A stretch of 64,000 nucleotides of DNA from the NCBI GenBank assembly GCA_034430175.1, contig DAOUFI010000001.1, positions 1 through 64,000 of the forward strand, read 5' to 3'. The position numbers were made by a program, and so were the translations under genes. This document shows positions 1-8,966 of the stretch, one piece after another (within the stretch, counting starts at the first letter, position 1; each line of letters starts with the position of its first letter). The notes below the pieces were generated by a model. That model was not told the origin of the DNA and did no database searches. It was given only the letters and a program-made list of their open reading frames with translations. The stretch is from UBA6107 sp034430175. GTDB lineage: Bacteria; Chloroflexota; Anaerolineae; Anaerolineales; Anaerolineaceae.

Positions 1-936
1 ATGATCATGTCCTTCGATCCCGGTAAAGCTGACAGCGCAATCTACGATGAATCCATCGGCGCTTCACTCGATACCTATCTGACCCACTTTAAGGGCGTCA
101 AGATCGTCTCCACTGATCCTCTGACGATCGAGACCTATGATGATACCTTCGCTCTGGATACCGAGAACAATATCAAAGATTGGTTCCCCAACATCTACGG
201 TATCAGTGGTTACGCTGGTGGTATGATCGCATGGCATAACCTGACCCCCGCTATCCAGGCCCAGGCCGATGGCAAGATGGCCTTCTCCAAGGATATGGCC
301 GAGACCAAACAGGTCGACTATACCAGCCAGATCTCTGGCCCGACCCTGGAAGTCCAGATGGCATATGTTGATCAGGACATCACCAACTCTTACATTCCGT
401 ACGCTGCCACCATGGGTGCCTACATCACCGCTGACGAGGCTGTCGCCCGCTATAACAACCTCAAAGCTTTCTATGCCGCCCACGGTCACATCTTCCTCGG
501 AACCGGCCCCTACATGGTCGACAAAGTCTATCCTGTTGAGGGCTCGATCTCCCTGGTCAAATACGATGCCTATCCGTTCCCTGCTGGCCAATTCGCTCAG
601 TTTGCTGAACCGATGATCATGACTATGTCCGTTGATGGCCCGACCTCCGTTGCCGCTGGCACCGAAGCTGCCTTCGACGTAATGATCACCTTCAACGATG
701 AGCCGTATCCTGCCAAAGACATTGACGCTGTTTCTTATACGCTGTTCAATGTTGATGGTTCGATCGTTGCTACCGGCACCGCCGAATTCGTGGCTGATGG
801 TCAGTACAAGGTAACCCTGACTGCTGATCAGACCGCCGCCCTCGAGGCTGGAACCGTCAAGCTGACTGTTGCTGCTGCTTCCAATCAGGTCAGCCTGCCC
901 GCATTCGAGACCGTTGAATTCGTCGTAACCAAGTAA
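1..936 (+). CDS. ABC transporter substrate-binding protein (family 5), C-terminal part, partial at left edge
   Basis: The reading frame is open from the first base of the window, so the gene almost certainly begins upstream and the Met at base 1 is an internal residue. Residues 1-195 resemble the last lobe of family-5 (DppA/OppA-like) binding proteins, ending in the typical GTGPYMVDK stretch near residue 165. Residues about 205-311 look like an added beta-rich, Ig-like domain (alternating hydrophobic strands, many Thr/Val/Ala) that is absent from standard DppA. It would bind peptides or oligosaccharides outside the membrane for the permeases encoded just downstream. Substrate cannot be told from sequence. 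A strong hairpin separates it from the permease genes, which would give more binding protein than permease. Confidence 0.8.
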   Translation: MIMSFDPGKADSAIYDESIGASLDTYLTHFKGVKIVSTDPLTIETYDDTFALDTENNIKDWFPNIYGISGYAGGMIAWHNLTPAIQAQADGKMAFSKDMAETKQVDYTSQISGPTLEVQMAYVDQDITNSYIPYAATMGAYITADEAVARYNNLKAFYAAHGHIFLGTGPYMVDKVYPVEGSISLVKYDAYPFPAGQFAQFAEPMIMTMSVDGPTSVAAGTEAAFDVMITFNDEPYPAKDIDAVSYTLFNVDGSIVATGTAEFVADGQYKVTLTADQTAALEAGTVKLTVAAASNQVSLPAFETVEFVVTK

Positions 937-973
937 GAGCAAAAAGAGCTTATGTAAGAAGTTACACAACAAT

Positions 974-1014
974 TATCAATAGGGGCGTGTGAGCGCCCCT
1001 ATTGATAAGATTTT
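974..1014 (+). terminator. Hairpin terminator/attenuator after binding-protein gene
   Basis: A perfect 14-bp stem (974-987 with 994-1007) encloses a 6-base loop and is followed by a T-rich stretch (ATTTTCTT). It lies between the binding-protein gene and the permease gene of the same transporter, so it probably acts as a partial terminator that sets unequal expression. Confidence 0.8.
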
Positions 1015-1026
1015 CTTAAGAAAGAG

Positions 1027-2172
1027 ATGAAGGAAGCTATGGCTGACTCAACTTCTATTTCAGTAGCACCAACCGGATCGCAGGAAAAACCAGCAACTAA
1101 AAGTTTATCCACATTTTTACGCGTGACTAAATACACCGGTGCACGATTGCTTTCACTTGCCGTTACCGTTGTCATCGGGCTTTACTTGACTATTTTGATC
1201 GCAAATATGGGTGGGTACGTTGATACGATTCGATTGGCCCAGATTCGTGAAGAAGTGAATGCAGGCATAGCTGGCAACCCGGCATTTAGAACATTAACTC
1301 AGGAACAACGGGTCAATTTGGCAAATGAACGAATCCAGAGCAGAGTTCATGCAATGGGTATGGACCAACCGTTCATTATCCGCAGTTTCATTTATCTTAA
1401 GGATGCTGTCATCCTTAACCTTGGACGCGCGTATAACATGGCCAGCAATTCAGGCTCAAATGAAGTGAGGATGATCATTATTGAACGTCTTCCACCCACT
1501 TTAATCTTGTTTGGTGTCGCTGATCTGGTTTTATTTTTTATTGCCTTGTTTACTGCTCTGGGGCTTTCAAGAAAATATGGGAGTTGGTGGGATAAACTGA
1601 TCGTTGTGCTGACACCGTTATCATCAGCCCCAGGTTGGTTTTATGGAATTTTCTTAATCTTAATTTTTGCGTCTGTATTAAAGATACTTCCATTTGGAGA
1701 TATGGTTGACGCCCCTCCTCCAAGCGGATTTTTCCCGTATTTAGTCAGTCTACTCAAGCATATGGTATTGCCCATTTTTGCTTACACACTCAGTTCAATA
1801 TTTCTGAGCATTTTCTCCTGGAGAACTTTCTTCCTGATCTACTCCAGCGAAGACTATGTTGAAATGGCAAAAGCAAAAGGATTGAGTGACAAGGATATTC
1901 AGAGCAAGTATATCCTACGGCCAACTTTGCCAACAATTATCACTAATTTTGCGCTCCTCGTGATCTCGTCCTGGGTTGGCGCTCCGATTTTTGAAACTGT
2001 CTTCAATTGGCCAGGTTTGGGCCGAGCTCTTTACAAAGCCGTTGCTTTATACGATACACCAGTGATCATTGGAGAAACGGTTATCTTTTCGTATCTTCTC
2101 GCGATCACGATTTTCTTGCTTGATATTGTCTATGCCTTAGTCGATCCTCGCGTAAAGGTTGGAGGAGAATAA
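1027..2172 (+). CDS. ABC transporter permease, DppB/OppB-like
   Basis: Inner-membrane permease of a peptide/solute importer. Predicted membrane segments lie near residues 41-60, 155-179, 192-218, 243-266, 303-323 and 344-370. The EAA loop that docks with the ATPase is near residues 275-290 (EDYVEMAKAKG). The segment between the first and second helices (about 61-154) is longer than usual, and the protein is 381 residues against about 330 for typical DppB. The hydrophilic N-terminal 35 residues are also unusual. Start is uncertain: 1027 follows AAGAAAGAG directly, while the ATG at 1039 has GGAAG only 2 bases upstream. The next permease starts 2 bases after the stop. Confidence 0.88.
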   Translation: MKEAMADSTSISVAPTGSQEKPATKSLSTFLRVTKYTGARLLSLAVTVVIGLYLTILIANMGGYVDTIRLAQIREEVNAGIAGNPAFRTLTQEQRVNLANERIQSRVHAMGMDQPFIIRSFIYLKDAVILNLGRAYNMASNSGSNEVRMIIIERLPPTLILFGVADLVLFFIALFTALGLSRKYGSWWDKLIVVLTPLSSAPGWFYGIFLILIFASVLKILPFGDMVDAPPPSGFFPYLVSLLKHMVLPIFAYTLSSIFLSIFSWRTFFLIYSSEDYVEMAKAKGLSDKDIQSKYILRPTLPTIITNFALLVISSWVGAPIFETVFNWPGLGRALYKAVALYDTPVIIGETVIFSYLLAITIFLLDIVYALVDPRVKVGGE

Positions 2173-2174
2173 CC

Positions 2175-3509
2175 ATGTTCAAGAACATCAAAGAGATCTT
2201 CCGTTATCCAAGCGTCATCTTCGGTGTAGCAATCATTATTGGCCTTCTAATCCTCTCTGTTTACGCCGTAATCAGTATTCCTTACGCAAAAGCCGTGTCC
2301 CTTTGGCGTGGCAGTGAGGCGGACTGGTATCAGAACCCAAAGACTGCAGGCCCAGTGTGGTTGAATTGGTTTAGAAAAGACAAATTACCTGTTACGATCG
2401 ATATCAAACCAGATAATGAAGTCATCACCAAGACAGTCACCGAAACAAGCAGTGGCAAAGTGATTGATATCACCATCCCATTCAATTTCGAAGCTGATGA
2501 CTTTGCTGATGATATGGCGATGTACTTCACGTCATCCTTTGATAGCACTCCTCCTTTTGTGGGGATGTCGGTAATTTCTCCTGATGGAACAGAAACTACG
2601 ATTTCGGGTTTTAAGATTGATCGTAAGTTCTCTTATCGTTTTGACCAGGATAAGAAACTAACCAAGAAACTGAAGAATCTGGTAGCCAGTCAGGGTTTGT
2701 TTGTGGATTTGAAGAGTGATAACCTCACAAAACCAATCAAGGGTGAATATACAATAAAAATCCAGGCAATAACATTTGATAAAAATTCAGATGTCAACGC
2801 CGAGTTAGTAGTATATGGTCAACTTTGTGGTTGGGCTGGTACGGATATTCTCCGCAGAGATCTGGGTGTGGCATTGCTTTGGGGTACACCAATCGCCTTG
2901 ATGTTTGGTCTTCTTGCGGCTGTCGGAACCACATTAACCCAATTGATCATCGCCGGTATCAGTGCCTGGTTTGGGGGTTGGGTTGACACACTTCTACAGC
3001 GAATTACTGAAGTAAACATGGTACTTCCTTTCTTACCCATGTTGATGATGATCGGTACATTCTACTCAAGGAGTATTTTCGTCATACTTACGGCGGTGAT
3101 TCTCCTGTCCATATTTGGACAGGGAGTCTTGACTTTCAGGTCCATGTTCTTACAGGTTAAAGAATCCCCCTATATTGAAGCAGCCAGATCATATGGAGCC
3201 AGTAACAGGCGCATCATCTTCCAGTATATGGTTCCGAGACTGATCCCGATGCTTATTCCGCAATTCATCGTGCTCATTCCGTCCTACGTGTTCCTCGAAG
3301 CTTCTCTAGCCATCCTCGGATTAGGCGATCCCACCCTTCCTACCTGGGGCAAAGTGATCCAGGATGCCGAATCAAACGGCGCGCTTTATCAGGGTTGGTA
3401 TTATTGGGTAATTGAACCTTCGATCCTGCTGATGTTAACCGGTCTGGCGTTCTCAGTCGTGGGTTATGCCCTGGACCGAGTATTCAATCCACGTTTGAGA
3501 GGTCAATAA
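2175..3509 (+). CDS. ABC transporter permease, DppC/OppC-like, with large extracytoplasmic insert
   Basis: Second permease of the same importer. One helix at residues 12-34 is followed by about 190 mostly hydrophilic residues (35-225) rich in beta-strand patterns. Then comes the family's conserved GTDILRRDL segment (222-230), five more membrane helices, and the EAA loop near 332-348. Typical DppC proteins are about 300 residues with a short first loop, so this 444-residue form carries an extra extracytoplasmic domain of roughly 150 residues. The position suggests contact with the binding protein. It is tightly spaced between dppB-like and dppD-like genes (2 bases on each side), so one transcript is expected. 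Confidence 0.88.
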   Translation: MFKNIKEIFRYPSVIFGVAIIIGLLILSVYAVISIPYAKAVSLWRGSEADWYQNPKTAGPVWLNWFRKDKLPVTIDIKPDNEVITKTVTETSSGKVIDITIPFNFEADDFADDMAMYFTSSFDSTPPFVGMSVISPDGTETTISGFKIDRKFSYRFDQDKKLTKKLKNLVASQGLFVDLKSDNLTKPIKGEYTIKIQAITFDKNSDVNAELVVYGQLCGWAGTDILRRDLGVALLWGTPIALMFGLLAAVGTTLTQLIIAGISAWFGGWVDTLLQRITEVNMVLPFLPMLMMIGTFYSRSIFVILTAVILLSIFGQGVLTFRSMFLQVKESPYIEAARSYGASNRRIIFQYMVPRLIPMLIPQFIVLIPSYVFLEASLAILGLGDPTLPTWGKVIQDAESNGALYQGWYYWVIEPSILLMLTGLAFSVVGYALDRVFNPRLRGQ

Positions 3510-3511
3510 TC

Positions 3512-4468
3512 ATGGCCAACACACCTTTGCTTAAACTCGAAGATCTACTGCTGCATTTCCGAACCACCAAAGGAATCGTGCAGGCAGTTGATAAGGTCAA
3601 TTTTGAACTCGCGCACAATGAAGCTGTGGTTGTGGTGGGTGAATCCGGTTGTGGTAAAAGCTCCCTGGCGAAAGCAATCTTGCGCTTGCTACCGAAAAAT
3701 GTAGCCAGTTACTCAGGTAAAGCTTTCCTGAATGGTACCGATACCATGGCCATGGATGATGAAACATATAGGACGAAAGTACGCTGGAATCAGATGTCAA
3801 TGGTACCTCAAGGTGCCATGAACTCCTTAAACCCCGTGCTTACCATCGGCGACCAGGTAACCGAGCCCTATATTTTACATACCGGAGCCAGCAAAGCTGA
3901 TGCAGAAAAACAGGCGAAGGAAGTCTTCCAAAAAGTAGGTGTTCCCACAAGTTTCTTTAATCGTTATGCGTTTGAATTAAGTGGTGGAATGAGACAACGT
4001 ACCATCATTGCCATGGCTCTGATCACCATGCCAGATCTGATTATCCTTGACGAACCCACCTCCGCGCTCGATGTTCTGACCCAGGCGAATATTTTTAACG
4101 TTCTAAAACGGTTAAAGAAAGAACTTGAGATTAGCTACATCCTGATCACGCATGATATCGCCACCTCAAGCGAGCTTGCTGATAAGGTTGCTGTGATGTA
4201 TGCCGGTCAGATCGTTGAGGTAAACGACGCGGTAAAATTCTTCATAGAACCCCTTCATCCATATTCCAGGATGTTGATGGATAGTGTTCCGCGGTTACGT
4301 GGCGTCAAAGAGCCGGATTTCATTGTCGGTCAACCCCCCAGCTTGTTGAACCCACCCACAGGTTGCCGTTTTGCTGAACGCTGCCCCAAGCGTTATGGCG
4401 ATTGCGCGAATGAACCGCCGACCTTCTTGCATAATGGCCATCAAGTAAAATGCTGGCTCTACAAGTGA
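3512..4468 (+). CDS. Oligopeptide/dipeptide ABC transporter ATP-binding protein, DppD-like
   Basis: Cytoplasmic ATPase subunit. Walker A GESGCGKSS is at residues 43-51, signature LSGGMRQR starts at 156, Walker B LIILDEPTSALD is near 177-188, and a switch-histidine ITHD follows. The C-terminal region holds the oligopeptide-transporter extension with a Cys cluster (CRFAERCPKRYGDC), often found in DppD/OppD proteins. Length (318) is normal. It pairs with the following ATPase to form the usual heterodimer. Confidence 0.93.
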   Translation: MANTPLLKLEDLLLHFRTTKGIVQAVDKVNFELAHNEAVVVVGESGCGKSSLAKAILRLLPKNVASYSGKAFLNGTDTMAMDDETYRTKVRWNQMSMVPQGAMNSLNPVLTIGDQVTEPYILHTGASKADAEKQAKEVFQKVGVPTSFFNRYAFELSGGMRQRTIIAMALITMPDLIILDEPTSALDVLTQANIFNVLKRLKKELEISYILITHDIATSSELADKVAVMYAGQIVEVNDAVKFFIEPLHPYSRMLMDSVPRLRGVKEPDFIVGQPPSLLNPPTGCRFAERCPKRYGDCANEPPTFLHNGHQVKCWLYK

Positions 4469-4484
4469 TCTGAGGAGCATATTC

Positions 4485-5528
4485 ATGGAAAACGCTAAAG
4501 ATAAAAGAATTCTTGAAGCTGAGATGGATACTAGCGAAGACTTCACCAAAAAAGGTATACTCCTTTCAGTTCAAAACTTAAAAGTTCATTTTGAATTACG
4601 CAAGATGGGTTTTGGCCGGGTAGGATATGTTCACGCTGTGGGCGGTGTAAGTTTTGATGTACATAATGGTGAAGCCATCGGAATTGTAGGTGAAAGCGGT
4701 TGCGGAAAATCTTCATTGATGAAGACAATCCTTACTCTGTACAAACCGACCGAAGGCAAGGTAATTTTCGATGGTATGGACCTCGCCAATTTGACCGCGG
4801 AACAGGTCAGGAAGTATCACTCTGAAGTTGGTTATATCCAGCAAGACCCATACGGCGCCATGGCACCATTCATGAACGTGGAACGTATCCTTGCTGAACC
4901 CATGGTCATCAATGGGATTAACAGCGTTGAAGAACGGACAAAGCGGATCAAAAAGACCATGGAAGAAGTAAAGGTCTTCCCGGTTGAAGACTTTCTGCCT
5001 AAGTTCCCGCACCAGTTGAGTGGTGGTCAACAACAACGAATCGTCATTGCTCGGTCAATGCTCCTTGAACCACGTTTCCTGGTGGCAGATGAACCTGTAT
5101 CGATGCTTGATGCTTCTGTTCGCGTGGAAGTGTTAAAACTGCTCCGTAGCTTGCAGGAAAAACGCCATCTAGCCGTGATTTACATCACTCACGACCTCTC
5201 CACTGTCCGTTACTTCTCACACCGCATATTCGTAATGTACGCTGGTCAGATTGTCGAGAAAGCCAAAGTCAACGATTTATTGAAATCACCGGCGCACCCG
5301 TATACCGTTGCCTTGCTGGCAGCAACATCTGATCCTGATGGCAACAACGCCAAGGTATTCAAGGAATTACCGCCTGGTGAACCACCCAACCTGGTCAATC
5401 CACCTACTGGCTGTCGGTTCCATGAGCGTTGCCCGAAGAGAATCGACGGTTTATGCGATGTTGAGATTCCACCCGAATTTGAGGTTGGATCAATGCACAC
5501 CGCGCAATGCTGGCTCTATAAGAAATGA
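4485..5528 (+). CDS. Oligopeptide/dipeptide ABC transporter ATP-binding protein, DppF-like
   Basis: Second ATPase subunit of the importer. Walker A GESGCGKSS is at residues 69-77, signature LSGGQQQR at 178-185, and Walker B LVADEPVSMLD around 199-209. The C-terminal oligopeptide extension again carries a Cys-rich CRFHERCPKR motif. A GAGGAGCAT ribosome-binding sequence precedes the ATG. Its stop codon overlaps the start of the next small gene (ATGA), indicating translational coupling. Confidence 0.93.
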   Translation: MENAKDKRILEAEMDTSEDFTKKGILLSVQNLKVHFELRKMGFGRVGYVHAVGGVSFDVHNGEAIGIVGESGCGKSSLMKTILTLYKPTEGKVIFDGMDLANLTAEQVRKYHSEVGYIQQDPYGAMAPFMNVERILAEPMVINGINSVEERTKRIKKTMEEVKVFPVEDFLPKFPHQLSGGQQQRIVIARSMLLEPRFLVADEPVSMLDASVRVEVLKLLRSLQEKRHLAVIYITHDLSTVRYFSHRIFVMYAGQIVEKAKVNDLLKSPAHPYTVALLAATSDPDGNNAKVFKELPPGEPPNLVNPPTGCRFHERCPKRIDGLCDVEIPPEFEVGSMHTAQCWLYKK

Positions 5529-5734
5529 AGAGAAGATTTAATTTACAGAACTTGATCTATATTGGATTTGTCCTGATCTTACTTGGCATCATTTTGCCAT
5601 TGCTAATGATCATGCAGTATATCAAACCGACGCTTTGGCTTGAATTTCTTTCATTTACGATTTCGGTGCTAGGTTTGATATTGGGTATCGTTGGCATGGC
5701 TTATATGGTGGCAAAAAACAGAAAGAAAGAGTAA
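5525..5734 (+). CDS. Small two-helix membrane protein coupled to the ABC importer
   Basis: A 69-residue protein with two predicted membrane helices (about 9-31 and 38-62), a basic N-terminus (MKRRF) and a basic C-terminus (AKNRKKE). The start overlaps the stop of the DppF-like gene by four bases (ATGA), so it is made from the same transcript. I do not recognise the family. The context suggests an accessory subunit or stabiliser of the transporter, but nothing in the sequence proves a function. Confidence 0.65.
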   Translation: MKRRFNLQNLIYIGFVLILLGIILPLLMIMQYIKPTLWLEFLSFTISVLGLILGIVGMAYMVAKNRKKE

Positions 5735-5750
5735 TTCATCACCATAATAA

Positions 5751-5787
5751 AATGAACAACCTGAACAAGGTTGTTCATTTATTTTAA
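5751..5787 (+). terminator. Terminator at end of the ABC importer operon
   Basis: Stem AATGAACAAC (5751-5760) pairs with GTTGTTCATT (5770-5779) around a 9-base loop and is followed by TATTTTA. It ends the permease/ATPase operon before the next promoter. Confidence 0.75.
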
Positions 5788-5804
5788 GGGCAGATCTGTA
5801 ACAA

Positions 5805-5831
5805 TTGAATCAATTGACTTTGCTTTATAAT
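5805..5831 (+). promoter_or_regulatory. Possible sigma-70-type promoter for binding lipoprotein
   Basis: TTGAAT (5805-5810) and TATAAT (5826-5831) are 15 bases apart, slightly short. They lie about 35 bases ahead of the start codon at 5867, which has AAAGGTGG upstream. Confidence 0.4.
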
Positions 5832-5866
5832 AATGAAAATATTTGAGCGGTAAAGGTGGATGAAGA

Positions 5867-7819
5867 ATGAAGCAAAAAAACAGCTTTCAAAGATGGGGAA
5901 TGGGGTTTTCTTTGGTCCTCATACTGAGTATGATCCTCTCAGCATGCGGGAATTCCGCTACGCAGACAGAGGTACCGACCTCGACTCCAACTGCGACATC
6001 TGTTCCTCTTAAAACTTTGACTGTATGTGTTGCGAATGAGCCATCCTCCTTGTACATTTATGGCAATTCGTCGCAATCGATGTGGAGCATTCTTGAGGGC
6101 GTCTACGATGGGCCAATCGATACTGTAAATTACCAACCCAGCCCTGTCATCCTGACAGAGATCCCGACGCAGGAAAATGGTGGAATCACCATCCAAGCAG
6201 CCACTGTTACCGCTGGCGACCTGGTGGCAAACTCTGAGGGGGATGTAGTCGCATTGGCGAAGGGTGTGAAGGTATTTCCTGCTGGTTGTACCTCGAACGA
6301 ATGCGTTACTGAATGGGATGGTGCCAGTGACCTTCAGGTTTCACAGATGGTGGTCAAATTTAAATTGCTGGCTGACCTCAAATGGTCTGATGGGCAACCT
6401 CTGACAGCAGACGATTCGGTTTATTCCTATCAGGTTGCGGCTGACGCTGCCACGCAGGCTTCTAAAGTATCCGTGAAGAAAACTCAAAGTTATCAGGCGC
6501 TTGATGGTCAGACCGTGGAATGGGTGGGACTTCCTGGTTACCTCACACTCAATCCATCTTCATATTTTTGGATCCCTCTTCCAAAGCATCAGCTCAGCCA
6601 GTATACCGCTGAGCAGTTAATCACCGCCAACGAGACCACTCGAAATCCCATGGGGTGGGGCCCTTACATGATCACCGAATGGAAAAGTGGCGATAGCATC
6701 ACGTTGGTAAAGAACCCCAATTATTTTAGAGCCTCAGAAGGTTTACCGTATTACGATCGCGTGGTTTTCAAATTTCTTGGGAATATTCCTGTCACTGACC
6801 TGACACCGGTCGTCAACGGTGAGTGCGATATCATTGACAGTTCTGTTTCAATGGGCGATCAATGGAACACGATCCGTTCCCTGGTGTTGGATGGAAAAGC
6901 AAAAGATTACTTTGGCGAAGGCCCGGAATGGGAAGGGTTAAATTTCGGAATCAATCCAAGCTCGTATGACGAGGTGTTCAATCCTTATCTAGATCGTGCG
7001 AATTTCTTTGGAGATGTGCGGACACGTCAGGCAGTAGCCAGTTGTATCAACCGTCAGCAGATAATTAAGATGTATGTTTTCAGCCTGGGTACCCTGCCCG
7101 ATTCATATTTGACTCCCACTCATCCCTTTTACGTAAAGAATTTGGCGACCTACCCCTACGACGTGGAAAAGGGAAAGCAATTACTCGATGAAGTGGGTTG
7201 GAAAGATACCGATAACGATCCGGCCACACCGCGAGTAGCGAGAGGCATCGATACTGTGCTGAATGACACCCCATTCATCATCAATTACGTGGCTACCGAC
7301 ACCGAACTGCATTCCAATATCGCGACTATGATTAAGAGCAACCTGCAGGAATGCGGCATCACCATGAACATTAACCTGCTCCCCGCTGACCAGGTCTACG
7401 CAGCCGGTCCGAATGGGGTGGTTTTTGGACGCAATTATGATTTGGCTGAATTGGGTTGGGCAACGGGAAGCCAACCATCATGCTTCCTTTATTCAACTTC
7501 TGAAATCCCTTCAGCCGAAAATGATTGGTTGGGTACGAAATTCGGCGGCGTGAACATCACCGGGTATAGCAACACAACCTACGATGCAGCCTGCGAGAAG
7601 CAATTGACCTCCGGTTTAGACAAGGCGGGACTGATTGCCGCGAACACCGAAACCATGACCATCCTGGCCAACGATCTGCCGGTCTTGCCGTTGTTCTATC
7701 ATATCAAAGCCATGATCTCCCGACCTGACCTGTGTGGGCTTGCGCTTGACGTCAGTTCAAGGAGTGGATTGCGCAACATTGAATCACTTTACGTCAGTGA
7801 TTCGTGCCCTGCGGATTGA
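5867..7819 (+). CDS. Substrate-binding lipoprotein of peptide/solute ABC transporter (family 5)
   Basis: A 650-residue exported lipoprotein. The signal peptide ends in a lipobox LSAC with the modified Cys at residue 27, followed by a Thr/Pro-rich linker. The body has the family-5 layout: VKFKLLADLKWSDG around 160-175, NPMGWGPYMITEW near 260, and RTRQAVASCINRQQI near 385. It would deliver substrate to a DppBCDF-type permease, most simply the one encoded just upstream. It is larger than E. coli DppA (about 535 residues), fitting oligopeptide or oligosaccharide binders. It has its own likely promoter and terminator, so it is separately expressed. Confidence 0.9.
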   Translation: MKQKNSFQRWGMGFSLVLILSMILSACGNSATQTEVPTSTPTATSVPLKTLTVCVANEPSSLYIYGNSSQSMWSILEGVYDGPIDTVNYQPSPVILTEIPTQENGGITIQAATVTAGDLVANSEGDVVALAKGVKVFPAGCTSNECVTEWDGASDLQVSQMVVKFKLLADLKWSDGQPLTADDSVYSYQVAADAATQASKVSVKKTQSYQALDGQTVEWVGLPGYLTLNPSSYFWIPLPKHQLSQYTAEQLITANETTRNPMGWGPYMITEWKSGDSITLVKNPNYFRASEGLPYYDRVVFKFLGNIPVTDLTPVVNGECDIIDSSVSMGDQWNTIRSLVLDGKAKDYFGEGPEWEGLNFGINPSSYDEVFNPYLDRANFFGDVRTRQAVASCINRQQIIKMYVFSLGTLPDSYLTPTHPFYVKNLATYPYDVEKGKQLLDEVGWKDTDNDPATPRVARGIDTVLNDTPFIINYVATDTELHSNIATMIKSNLQECGITMNINLLPADQVYAAGPNGVVFGRNYDLAELGWATGSQPSCFLYSTSEIPSAENDWLGTKFGGVNITGYSNTTYDAACEKQLTSGLDKAGLIAANTETMTILANDLPVLPLFYHIKAMISRPDLCGLALDVSSRSGLRNIESLYVSDSCPAD

Positions 7820-7838
7820 TCTTCATTAACAATAAATG

Positions 7839-7872
7839 CAAAACCACCCATTGAGGGGTGGTTTTGTTTTTA
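7839..7872 (+). terminator. Terminator after binding lipoprotein
   Basis: Perfect 11-bp stem CAAAACCACCC (7839-7849) with GGGTGGTTTTG (7856-7866), followed by TTTTT. The T-run on the + strand fits the upstream gene. The symmetric A-run could also serve the convergent gene that ends at 7883. Confidence 0.85.
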
Positions 7873-7882
7873 TGAGTATTGA

Positions 7883-8755
7883 TCACAGACATTCGCCGTT
7901 GTCGCATTTACCATTGTCATTCGAGTCCACATACCGGCCGCACCTGCCCGGGAACGAGCAGCGTTTATTGCATCGGATTGAACAAGCATAGGCTGTGGTA
8001 GGTTGTACGGTTGGAACTTGCGTCGGGTTTAGGGCTGAGGTAGCGGTTGAAGCTGCTTCAGTAGACGCGCTTATCGAACCAGATGAGCCTACTGGGATGC
8101 TACTTTGAGAAGAAACAGTTTGCGTTGTGTCAGATTGTGCTTCAGCTACCGTTTGGGTCTCCTTCAAGAGGCTGGATACGGCCAGTATGGAAGCTACGCT
8201 GGTTACCCCCATCACCGCCAAGAATTCACGCCGGCTCATCTGCTTCACAGTTGACTTCGAAACAAGTGGTGGTGTGAAACGATCAACAGTCATTTGCGTA
8301 TCAGGTAGAGACTTGAAAGGACACTTTTCAAACAATTTTTTGAACGTATTGCTGATCCATCGCCAATGAAAGCCGATCTTTACAACAAGGAAAAACAATG
8401 TTTCCAACGAAAATGCGATATGGAGGTTTAACCAGGTGGTGTATCCATTGAGGGAGAGGTTAAGCCAGGTTGAGATGACCAGACCGGTGGATAGGATTCC
8501 CACAAAACCGAGAGCCACAGCCACATCAAGGAGGAAAAGGATTTGCGGTCTGCTCTGCAAATTGGAGAATCGTCGTATCGCGTTGGATACCCACTGATTG
8601 TGGATGAGCAGGTGGAGCAGTGCTGCACCACTCAGGATCACCCCGAGCCATTGGTGAGCGATCATTCCGGTAAGGTCCAGAAAGAAGCACAGGATAAACC
8701 CGGCAAAAAGGAGCATATCCAGGATTAAATTGACTTTTTGTATGTTCGTTTTCAT
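7883..8755 (-). CDS. DUF4405/cytochrome b-like membrane protein with internal Tat-like motif and Cys-rich tail
   Basis: The first 140 residues have four predicted membrane helices (about 9-29, 35-54, 72-98, 110-131). Conserved-looking His occur at 34, 48, 52, 112 and 130, the pattern of DUF4405/b-type cytochrome domains that hold haem in the membrane. A twin-arginine-like SRREFLAVMG motif sits in the middle (173-182), followed by a hydrophobic segment. A Ser/Thr/Pro linker leads to a C-terminal cluster of seven Cys with a GRCGRYVDSNDNGKCD pattern. This may bind a metal or iron-sulfur centre outside the membrane. A redox role is an inference. It stands alone, convergent with the upstream transporter gene. 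Confidence 0.75.
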   Translation of the reverse strand: MKTNIQKVNLILDMLLFAGFILCFFLDLTGMIAHQWLGVILSGAALLHLLIHNQWVSNAIRRFSNLQSRPQILFLLDVAVALGFVGILSTGLVISTWLNLSLNGYTTWLNLHIAFSLETLFFLVVKIGFHWRWISNTFKKLFEKCPFKSLPDTQMTVDRFTPPLVSKSTVKQMSRREFLAVMGVTSVASILAVSSLLKETQTVAEAQSDTTQTVSSQSSIPVGSSGSISASTEAASTATSALNPTQVPTVQPTTAYACSIRCNKRCSFPGRCGRYVDSNDNGKCDNGECL

Positions 8756-8905
8756 TTGATATTCTCTTCACATAGGTAATGACTAAATTTCAAGCGATAC
8801 TTGAATTCATATAGGTTAAATTTAGCGGCAAGTTGTGAAGATTAGGAGAAGATTATTTGGACGAAATATGAAGGAAATTAACGGTCATTATCGCTTTACT
8901 TAATC

Positions 8906-8944
8906 AAAAAGAACCGTCGAAGGGATGATTCAACGGTTCTTTGC
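8906..8944 (-). terminator. Terminator for LURP-one gene
   Basis: AAAGAACCGT (8908-8917) pairs with ACGGTTCTTT (8933-8942). Read on the minus strand the stem ends in a T-run, directly downstream of the gene that stops at 8967. Confidence 0.75.
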
Positions 8945-8966
8945 TAATAACGCACTCTCGATTCGC

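Noticed and set aside
64..972. Long open frame (302 codons) antisense to the binding-protein gene
   Set aside because: The opposite strand encodes a clear family-5 binding protein with strong codon pattern; the antisense product has no recognisable domain and no ribosome site.
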